DNA of 8,865 nucleotides from CAZIPZ01 sp964541075. Its GTDB lineage: Bacteria; Acidobacteriota; Terriglobia; 20CM-2-55-15. A program made the translations under genes and the position numbers. Below, piece by piece: positions 1 through 4,922 of this stretch. The notes under the pieces were generated by a model. It was not told the DNA's origin. It worked only from the letters and a program-made list of their open reading frames with translations, and searched no databases. Location: positions 1 to 8,865 of the forward strand of contig CAZIPZ010000173.1 in NCBI GenBank assembly GCA_964541075.1, in the 5' to 3' direction. Every line of letters starts with the position of its first letter. The stretch's first letter is position 1.

Positions 1-269
1 GGAACATTCAAGTAAGGAAGGACGAAGGGAAGGGCGCCAATGTGGTCCTCGTGTCCGTGAGTGAGGAGTATGCCGCGGACCTCGCTCTTGTGTTCGAGGA
101 GATACGTGATGTCGGGAATAATGATGTCCACGCCGAGCAGTTCCTCGTCCGGGAACATGACTCCCGCATCCACTACGATAATGGATCCGGACGATCGGAA
201 TGCCATCATGTGCATTCCGAATTCACCCAGCCCCCCAAGTGCAATTACTTCCAGCGCCTGATCCGTCAT
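1..269 (-). CDS. rnj: Ribonuclease J, N-terminal part (truncated by window edge)
   Basis: This is the first 89 codons of a metallo-beta-lactamase-fold ribonuclease; the rest lies beyond position 1. The protein opens MTDQALEVIALGGLGEFGMH, matching the RNase J opening (GGLGEIGMN-like). It continues through VVDAGVMFPD (residues 32-41) and the Zn-binding motif H71-G-H73-E-D75-H76 inside LTHGHEDHIGALP. In the family, RNase J is a cytoplasmic 5'-3' exonuclease and endonuclease for mRNA decay and rRNA/tRNA maturation. The ATG at 267-269 overlaps the rsmA stop (266-268) as ATGA, so translation is probably coupled to rsmA; I see no separate promoter. RNase J is clearly favoured over other beta-CASP enzymes by the GGLGEFG opening, but the beta-CASP and C-terminal domains cannot be checked here. 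Confidence 0.9.
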   Translation of the reverse strand, partial: MTDQALEVIALGGLGEFGMHMMAFRSSGSIIVVDAGVMFPDEELLGVDIIIPDITYLLEHKSEVRGILLTHGHEDHIGALPFVLPYLNV

Positions 270-1018
270 CTGAATTGATTATACACACGCAAAAAATCGG
301 CTACGCCAAGCTCTTCTGGCCTGGCGTCAAAGCTGACCTCTGCATTCTGAAGCTTTTGTTGGATGTTTTCCCGGCTGGCGGAAGGGAACATATGCAGCAG
401 ATTGTTCGCGAGTTTCTTTCGGCGCGAAGCAAAGGCTTGATGGACGAAATCCGTGAAGTCCACAGCAGGCGGCGTGTTGGGATGCCAGTCCAACCGAACG
501 ACGGCGGAGTCCACCTTCGGCTTCGGAGTGAAGGCGCCCGAGGGCGCCGTGAATCCATACGTCACTTTCGCATAGTACTGGACCAGCACCGAGAGAGGTC
601 CGTAATCGTGCGTTCGCGGCTTTGCAATGAGGCGCTCGGCCACCTCCTTTTGGACCATGACCGTGACGTCCAGAATGTTGTCTCGATGCTGAATGAATTT
701 CCGGAGGAGCGGGGTCGCAACGTTGTAAGGAAGGTTGCCCACTAGGTGGAATGGTTTTTTGGGAAAAGCGGCTTCGAGTGCATCGCCTTGGATAATGTCG
801 ACGTTGCCGGGCATTTTCTCGCGCAAAGCCGGAATGAGATCAGCGTCGATTTCAATGGCAATGACGTGTTTGGCCGCGGCGGCAAGCTCGAAGGTTAGAG
901 ACCCGGCGCCCGGCCCGATTTCGACAACGGTGTCGGCGGGTTGAATCCGGGCGAGGTCAACGATGCGCCGGAGAATGGATCGATCCGAAAGGAAGTGTTG
1001 TCCGAATCGCTTCTTCAC
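266..1018 (-). CDS. rsmA: 16S rRNA (adenine1518-N6/adenine1519-N6)-dimethyltransferase RsmA (KsgA)
   Basis: SAM-dependent enzyme that dimethylates two adjacent adenines in the 3'-terminal helix 45 of 16S rRNA, a late 30S assembly checkpoint. The 250-aa protein shows the family signature in order: KKRFGQHFLSD at residues 2-12, SAM motif I EIGPGAGSLT at 33-42, acidic residue after strand 2 in IEID (55-58), GDA at 78-80, and catalytic motif IV NLPY at 95-98, followed by VMVQKEVAERL. A smaller C-terminal helical domain completes it. The length is slightly short but within the family range. The start is GTG (1016-1018), because KKRFGQHF follows directly; no good Shine-Dalgarno sequence precedes it. 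It begins 12 nt after the tRNA-Glu 3' end and its TGA overlaps the RNase J start, so the three probably share a transcript. Confidence 0.96.
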   Translation of the reverse strand: MKKRFGQHFLSDRSILRRIVDLARIQPADTVVEIGPGAGSLTFELAAAAKHVIAIEIDADLIPALREKMPGNVDIIQGDALEAAFPKKPFHLVGNLPYNVATPLLRKFIQHRDNILDVTVMVQKEVAERLIAKPRTHDYGPLSVLVQYYAKVTYGFTAPSGAFTPKPKVDSAVVRLDWHPNTPPAVDFTDFVHQAFASRRKKLANNLLHMFPSASRENIQQKLQNAEVSFDARPEELGVADFLRVYNQFR

Positions 1019-1030
1019 ATCAGCGGATAA

Positions 1031-1105
1031 CGTCCCGTACGGGATTCGAACCCGTGCTGCAGCCTTGAAAGGGCTGTGTCCTAGACCGGGCTAGACGAAC
1101 GGGAC
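1031..1105 (-). tRNA. tRNA-Glu (anticodon UUC)
   Basis: A 75-nt cloverleaf on the minus strand. The acceptor stem GTCCCGT (1099-1105) pairs perfectly with ACGGGAC (1032-1038), with discriminator G at 1031. The D-arm region begins TTCGTCTAG, as in bacterial tRNA-Glu. The anticodon stem CAGCC/GGCTG encloses loop CTTTCAA, giving anticodon TTC (plus-strand positions 1067-1069). The T-loop reads GGTTCGAATCC. CCA is not encoded: the next three bases are TTA, so CCA must be added after processing. The gene lies directly upstream of rsmA on the same strand. Confidence 0.95.
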
Positions 1106-1220
1106 AAACGGTCCAATGCAAACCTTTATTTAGCCACAAAAACCCTTCGAACGCGCAAAAAGTTTTGAGTTGGATGGATGGCCCGGTCCCTCGGATGAAA
1201 AATGAAATTGGCTGCCTGAA

Positions 1221-1248
1221 TAATGACGATCAGCAAATGTCGTCATTA
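1221..1248. promoter_or_regulatory. Perfect 9-bp inverted repeat, candidate operator
   Basis: TAATGACGA (1221-1229) and TCGTCATTA (1240-1248) are exact reverse complements separated by 10 nt. It lies about 100 nt upstream of the regulator start, in a non-coding stretch. The centre-to-centre spacing of the arms (19 nt) is close to two helical turns, so a dimeric HTH protein could bind it. It could equally be an RNA hairpin. It does not resemble the E. coli ModE box. Assignment to the adjacent regulator is inference. Confidence 0.45.
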
Positions 1249-1299
1249 GCCATCAATCGATGTTCATTTTTCATTCTGGATGATTATTATTCTTGTTGT

Positions 1300-1312
1300 T
1301 GTATGTTATACA
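1300..1312. promoter_or_regulatory. Short palindrome TGTAT-GTT-ATACA overlapping a possible extended -10
   Basis: TGTAT (1300-1304) and ATACA (1308-1312) are exact inverted repeats around GTT. The right half coincides with a TG-N-TATACA arrangement (1304-1312), which resembles an extended -10 element and would start transcription roughly 25-30 nt before the regulator ATG. No matching -35 is evident. The overlap of palindrome and possible -10 would suit autorepression, but this is speculative. Confidence 0.3.
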
Positions 1313-1319
1313 GAACGAC

Positions 1320-1335
1320 GTCGCATTTAAGCGAC
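1320..1335. promoter_or_regulatory. Inverted repeat GTCGC-N6-GCGAC just upstream of the regulator start
   Basis: GTCGC (1320-1324) and GCGAC (1331-1335) flank ATTTAA and end 14 nt before the chosen ATG at 1350. It may be a small leader hairpin or an operator half-site pair. With five-base arms, chance occurrence is possible. Confidence 0.25.
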
Positions 1336-1349
1336 ATGAACGGAATAGC

Positions 1350-2468
1350 ATGACGACAAAAATTCAAAACCACGTCGCGGCCATTCGAGGGAGTCGCGGC
1401 ATCAGCGCATCAGAACTGGCCAAGCGTGTTGGAGTGATCCGGCAGACGATCTACGCTATCGAAGCGGGCACGTATGTTCCAAACACCGAAGTGGCGCTGC
1501 GGCTCGCCAGGGAGTTGGAGGTCTGTGTCGAGGATCTATTCGAACTGCCGGCCGCCGGCAAGGCAGACGTGGGGCTTCTGCGCGCAGAGTATCTCAGCAT
1601 AGGGAAGCCGGAAAAGGGCAGGCCGGTTCAGACGTGCAAGGTCGGATCGACGTGGGTCAGCGTTCCGGTCTCCGCGGCGCCTTATCATCTGCCTGAAGCG
1701 GACGGCGTCATTGCAGACGTCGAACGGAAAGGCCCGCCCAAGGTGCACGTCTTTTCTCAGGAAACATCGAATTCAAAGCGGCTGGTGGTGGCGGGATGCG
1801 ACCCGGCAGCGAGCCTTCTGACGCGCATGGTTGAAAAGCTCGGCGGTGTGGACGTTGTGCACGCTCCGGCCACAAGTCGCCTCGCGCTCGAATGGCTCCG
1901 CGTCGGGAAGGTGCACCTTGCGGGTTGCCACCTGGAAGATCCGAAAACCGGCCAGTTCAACGTCCCTTTCGTTCGCAGGGAATTCCCCAAAAACGATGTG
2001 GCCGTCGTCACGTTCGCGGAGTGGCAAGCCGGTCTGGTGGTCTCGGCGGGAAATCCCAAGAAGATTAGGGGGATCGAAGATCTCGCGCGCCGGAATACTC
2101 GCTTTGTAAATCGCGAGATCGGCTCCGGCAGCCGCGCCCTGCTGGACAAGCTTTTGCACGAGGCGGATCTCCCGAAACGGAACATCCAGGGATATGACCG
2201 GATCGTTGCCGGACACCTGGCCGCCGCTTATTCAGTTTTCGCCAATGATGCCGATTGCTGTCTGGCGACTCAGTCTGCCGCCCAGGCATACGGTTTGGAT
2301 TTCATCCCTTTGCATCGGGAACGGTACGACTTCGTCTTGCATCGGGAGACACTGGAGCTTCCAAGCGCGCAAGCTTTCCTCGATGTGCTGCAGCGCTCGG
2401 CTTTGCGCCGGAAGCTAGAGACACTTGCCGGTTATGACACGAGCCGGATGGGAGCGTTCGTTGATTAA
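1350..2468 (+). CDS. One-component regulator: XRE-type HTH fused to a PBP-like substrate-binding domain
   Basis: A 372-aa cytoplasmic protein (no signal peptide or membrane segment). Residues about 6-65 form a Cro/C1-type HTH, with ISASELAKRVGVIRQTIYAIE (18-38) covering both HTH helices, and EVALRLARELEVCVEDLFEL (47-66) typical of the domain end. After a linker, residues about 145-365 resemble the periplasmic-binding-protein-like sensor domain found in molybdate-related regulators. It contains VVAGCDPAASLL, LAGCHL, VNREIGSGSRALLDKLL (253-269), and GHLAAAYSVFANDADCCLA. Such proteins are thought to sense a small ligand, often oxyanions such as molybdate or tungstate. I chose the ATG at 1350 because the HTH needs only this N-terminus; an upstream TTG at 1293 would add 19 unconvincing residues. 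The 3' end overlaps modA, so they are probably co-transcribed. The ligand is inferred from modA. Confidence 0.85.
   Translation: MTTKIQNHVAAIRGSRGISASELAKRVGVIRQTIYAIEAGTYVPNTEVALRLARELEVCVEDLFELPAAGKADVGLLRAEYLSIGKPEKGRPVQTCKVGSTWVSVPVSAAPYHLPEADGVIADVERKGPPKVHVFSQETSNSKRLVVAGCDPAASLLTRMVEKLGGVDVVHAPATSRLALEWLRVGKVHLAGCHLEDPKTGQFNVPFVRREFPKNDVAVVTFAEWQAGLVVSAGNPKKIRGIEDLARRNTRFVNREIGSGSRALLDKLLHEADLPKRNIQGYDRIVAGHLAAAYSVFANDADCCLATQSAAQAYGLDFIPLHRERYDFVLHRETLELPSAQAFLDVLQRSALRRKLETLAGYDTSRMGAFVD
2450..2454 (+). promoter_or_regulatory. Ribosome binding site GGGAG that points to a TTG start for modA
   Basis: GGGAG sits inside the last codons of the upstream regulator gene, 6 nt before TTG at 2461. 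This supports TTG as the modA start over the in-frame ATGs at 2425 and 2434, which lack a comparable site. Confidence 0.5.
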
Positions 2469-3237
2469 ACAAGTTGTGCTTCTAGTCTTCATGCTGACGG
2501 CATTTGCGGTGCGCGCTGTTGCGGGCGAGGTGCTCGTCGCCGCGGCTTCCGATCTCAGCTTCCCGATTAAGGAGATCATCGCCCAGTTTGAAAAACGGAC
2601 CGGGCACACGGTCAAGCTGACATTGGGATCATCGGGAAATTTCCAGGCGCAAATCGTGAATGGAGCGCCGTTTGACGTCTACATTTCAGCCGATGTGGAC
2701 TATGTCCGTCAGCTCGAACGGCGCGGACTGATCGAACCGGACACGCTCTTCATTTATGCCATAGGCCGCTTGGTGGTGTGGGCGCCAAATGGATCACCGT
2801 TCGACGTTCAGAAACTCGGCATGCAGGCGCTGCTTCAACCTGGCGCCAAGCGGATTGCAATTGCGAATCCCAGCGTAGCGCCGTACGGGCGGGCGGCTGT
2901 TGCCGCCATGCGTCACTACAAGGTGTATGAACATGCGGCGCCTCGGCTGGTCTTGGGAGAGAACATTGCGCAGGCTGCACAGTTTCTCGCCTCGGGCGCC
3001 GCAGATGTTGGCGTTATCGCGCACTCCCTGGCTCTTTCCGAGCCGATGCGGGCCGCAGGCCGATATTGGGAGGTTCCTCTCGTGGCTTATCCCACACTGA
3101 ACCAGGCCATGGCCGTTTTGACGCATGCCAGGCAGGCCGGACACCTGCCCGCTGCTCGCGCTTTCTACAGCTGGTTCCGGAATGAAGCATCCCGCGACAT
3201 TCTGAAAAAATATGGATTCTCGATAGGGGGACATTGA
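2461..3237 (+). CDS. modA: Molybdate ABC transporter substrate-binding protein (ModA-like)
   Basis: A 258-aa exported solute-binding protein. From the TTG start, a signal peptide runs MIKQ then VVLLVFMLTAFAVRAVA, with likely cleavage near AVA/GEV (residue 21), and mature sequence beginning EVLVAAASDL, the usual ModA opening. Oxyanion-ligand regions are visible: AASDL (28-32), LGSSGNF (55-61), NPSVAPYGRAA (136-146), GENIAQAAQFLASGAADVGVIA (166-187) and VAYP (208-211). The protein ends at KKYGF plus five residues, matching the family end. It overlaps the regulator gene by 8 nt. In-frame ATGs at 2425 and 2434 are alternative starts. No modB permease or modC ATPase follows; instead a palindrome and a convergent sortase gene come next. 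Molybdate is the family default; tungstate or another oxyanion cannot be excluded. Confidence 0.9.
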   Translation: MIKQVVLLVFMLTAFAVRAVAGEVLVAAASDLSFPIKEIIAQFEKRTGHTVKLTLGSSGNFQAQIVNGAPFDVYISADVDYVRQLERRGLIEPDTLFIYAIGRLVVWAPNGSPFDVQKLGMQALLQPGAKRIAIANPSVAPYGRAAVAAMRHYKVYEHAAPRLVLGENIAQAAQFLASGAADVGVIAHSLALSEPMRAAGRYWEVPLVAYPTLNQAMAVLTHARQAGHLPAARAFYSWFRNEASRDILKKYGFSIGGH

Positions 3238-3274
3238 GCAATTTCTTGCACTTCAGAAATTGCTCAATGTCCCC
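3227..3274. repeat. Long perfect palindrome (20-bp stem, 8-nt loop) between convergent genes
   Basis: Arm GGGGACATTGAGCAATTTC (3227-3245) is the exact reverse complement of 3256-3274, and T3246 pairs with A3255, giving a 20-bp stem with loop TGCACTTC. There is no T-tract on either side, so it is not a canonical intrinsic terminator, though it could stop or stabilise both transcripts. The modA stop lies in the left arm, and the sortase stop overlaps the loop end and right arm. The GGGGACA... start and ...TGTCCCC end recall REP-type palindromes mobilised by REP-associated tyrosine transposases; that kinship is inference. Confidence 0.85.
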
Positions 3275-3846
3275 GTCACCGTCCTTCCGTCCTGCTTGGT
3301 GGCCTGAACAATGAAGCGCTTGGGCGCGGGGCCGACGTAGTAGAAGGGGTAGCATGTGACGAGCGTTATCGTGTCGTCTTTTGTAGGTTGGAGGACTTTC
3401 ACCTCATCCGGTTTGACGATAGTCGTGGAGGTAACGCGATAGGATTTCAGTCCATCCACTGTTGAAAACCGAATCGTGTCGTCTTTCCTGATCTTCTCGA
3501 GGCCTCGGAAGTACGTATCGCGATGTGCCGCGATACCGATGTTTCCGGTCGCCCACGGAAGAGCTGTTCCCGGGATTCGACCGGCGCCCAGCCGCAGCGT
3601 ATGGTCCGCAATTCCTTCCATCACCATGACGCTCATGTTCAGACGTGGAATTTCCAGCCGCCCGACCAGCTCCCCTTCAGTCATCTTTTTTCGAGGGAGA
3701 GGAGATTTCGCTTCGGGCTTCGCCTTGAACAGCTCGCGCTCGAATTGCCGTTCCAGTTCATGCTGGTGGCGCCAGGCCTGCACTGAGAACGTCACATACA
3801 GTCCCAGGCAAACGATTCCAATGATAAAAAGAAGGCGTTGTAGCAT
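3253..3846 (-). CDS. Class D-type sortase (membrane-anchored transpeptidase)
   Basis: A 197-aa sortase. An N-terminal membrane anchor (LLFIIGIVCLGLYVTFSV, about residues 5-22) is followed by a charged linker rich in E, K and R, then the beta-barrel beginning VGRLEIPRLNM. Catalytic residues are all present: His in GIAAHRDTYF (H108), Cys in LVTCYPF (C165) and Arg in PAPKRFIVQA (R177). The GRIPGTALPW segment and the TCYPFYYVGPAPKRF block resemble class D sortases. Sortases cleave a C-terminal sorting signal and attach the protein to an amine acceptor. ATG at 3846 is used; TTG at 3852, with AGG five nt upstream, is an alternative. It follows the YihY-family gene by under 40 nt, so they are probably co-transcribed. 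Its last six residues lie in the shared palindrome. No substrate with an LPXTG-like tail is in the window. Confidence 0.9.
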   Translation of the reverse strand: MLQRLLFIIGIVCLGLYVTFSVQAWRHQHELERQFERELFKAKPEAKSPLPRKKMTEGELVGRLEIPRLNMSVMVMEGIADHTLRLGAGRIPGTALPWATGNIGIAAHRDTYFRGLEKIRKDDTIRFSTVDGLKSYRVTSTTIVKPDEVKVLQPTKDDTITLVTCYPFYYVGPAPKRFIVQATKQDGRTVTGTLSNF

Positions 3847-3884
3847 CCACAATGAAGCCTGCAGGTTTCTTTCCAGACCAGCTG

Positions 3885-4823
3885 TTAAGCGATATGTTTT
3901 TTCTCAACCTGCTCAATGACTTCGCGATGCGGGATTCCCTGGCGGATGCGGAAATACTCATCGAAGGAAATAGCGCCTCGGGCAGGGTGGACTTGCCTTC
4001 CATACCGGTCCGCATAGACCCGGGTGAACTCCGCGCCCAGAAACAGGAGCTGCGCCGAAAAGTACACCCACAAGAGCAGCACCATCAGGGAGCTTGCCGC
4101 ACCATACGCCGACGTTATGCCGCTTCGCGCCAGATAGAAACCGATGAAAATCTTGCCCGCCGTGAACAGGGCCGAGGTGACTGCGGCGCCGGTCCAAACG
4201 TCCCGCCATGCGATATGAACGTCTGGAAGAATCTTGTATATGGCGGCGAAAAGTATGGTCGTCATGACGAATGTGACGAGGAAATCGACCGTCGGGAGGA
4301 GTCGAGCCGTTCCCGGCACGAGATTGGAGAAGTACTCGGTGATCGCCGCGAGGACTGTGCTGATGACGAGCGAGACTACAAGAAGGAAACAAACCACCAG
4401 AACCATGGCGAAGGAAAGCAAGCGCGTGCGGAGAATTTCCGCCCAGACGCGACGGGATTTGGGGCGTACTTCCCAAATCGTGTTCATCGCGTCTTGAAGC
4501 TGCGCGAACAAGAGTGTCGCCCCGAATAAGAGAGCGATAGCGCTCACAATGGCGGCGGCGCCCGCGCCGCCGTTCGCGCGTGCGGAACCAATGGTGGCGA
4601 CGGCGGCATCGGCAGCGTACGGCCCGATGACGTGGGCGATCTGCTCGCGGATGCCGTCCAGTGTGACTCCAGCATAAAAGAAAGAAACAATGGAAAGAAT
4701 GATGATCAGCATGGGGGCGATGGAGAGGGCAGCGTAGAAAGCGAGAGCGGCGCCCAGGCGTTCGGCTCTATCCTCCAGCCATTTGTTGAAGGTTTGAGAG
4801 AGAAGCTCTCGAGCGGCTCCCAT
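3885..4823 (-). CDS. YihY/BrkB (UPF0761) family inner-membrane protein
   Basis: A 312-aa integral membrane protein of the family once mislabelled ribonuclease BN. The biochemical function is not established. About six membrane segments are visible: residues 24-50 (LGAALAFYAALSIAPMLI and on), 88-108, 134-160, 178-198, 208-232 and 239-266. The first segment, preceded by WLEDRAERLGAALAFYA, and the segment SAYGAASSLMVLLLWVYFSA are family hallmarks, followed by GAEFTRVYADRYG. The C-terminal tail is short, charged and probably cytoplasmic. The ATG at 4823 has no clear Shine-Dalgarno sequence, but no other in-frame start fits better. The sortase gene begins about 38 nt after its stop, implying one transcript. 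The 99-bp gap upstream separates it from the secreted-protein gene and probably contains its promoter. Confidence 0.9.
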   Translation of the reverse strand: MGAARELLSQTFNKWLEDRAERLGAALAFYAALSIAPMLIIILSIVSFFYAGVTLDGIREQIAHVIGPYAADAAVATIGSARANGGAGAAAIVSAIALLFGATLLFAQLQDAMNTIWEVRPKSRRVWAEILRTRLLSFAMVLVVCFLLVVSLVISTVLAAITEYFSNLVPGTARLLPTVDFLVTFVMTTILFAAIYKILPDVHIAWRDVWTGAAVTSALFTAGKIFIGFYLARSGITSAYGAASSLMVLLLWVYFSAQLLFLGAEFTRVYADRYGRQVHPARGAISFDEYFRIRQGIPHREVIEQVEKKHIA

Positions 4824-4922
4824 ATATAGTTGGACGTTGCCTGGAAAAATCGTGAAAAAGCGGCGATCAGGCGATGCCCATCAATCAATTGGGAAACCAA
4901 TCGGGAATGACTGCCAGCGTTC
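4824..4922 (-). other. Intergenic gap between the secreted repeat protein and the YihY-family gene
   Basis: 99 bp on the minus-strand path. There is no hairpin followed by a T-tract to end the upstream gene. TATATA runs directly into the ATG of the YihY-family gene, too close to act as a -10 for that start. Whether the three minus-strand genes form one operon cannot be settled from the sequence. Confidence 0.4.

Larger units (their letters stand above)
1106..1349. promoter_or_regulatory. Divergent intergenic region between tRNA-Glu and the XRE-PBP regulator
   Basis: This 244-bp non-coding gap must hold the promoter of the minus-strand tRNA-Glu/rsmA unit and that of the plus-strand regulator/modA unit. 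It is more AT-rich than its flanks. I see no confident -35/-10 pair for either direction; a TAAATA on the minus strand (1127-1132) and TATACA on the plus strand (1307-1312, preceded by TG) are the best -10 candidates. Three inverted repeats lie in its right half and are listed separately. No small ORF with a convincing ribosome binding site was found. Confidence 0.5.

Noticed and set aside
200..745. 181-codon open frame on the plus strand
   Set aside because: It lies antisense to rsmA, whose motifs are unmistakable; it has no recognisable domain and no ribosome binding site.
1293..1349. N-terminal extension of the regulator from TTG at 1293
   Set aside because: The 19 added residues are not HTH-like, the region contains palindromes expected of non-coding DNA, and ATG at 1350 sits at the normal domain edge.
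1549..1561. GC-rich palindrome around GCCGGC-C-GCCGGC
   Set aside because: It lies inside coding sequence for an Ala/Gly linker and is explained by codon choice.
1773..2216. Overlapping minus-strand open frames inside the regulator gene
   Set aside because: They are complementary to a well-supported coding region, contain no family motifs and have no plausible starts.
3852..4529. 225-codon open frame on the plus strand
   Set aside because: It is antisense to the YihY-family gene. Its composition (runs of charged residues, many R/E/D) is typical of a shadow frame opposite a hydrophobic membrane protein.
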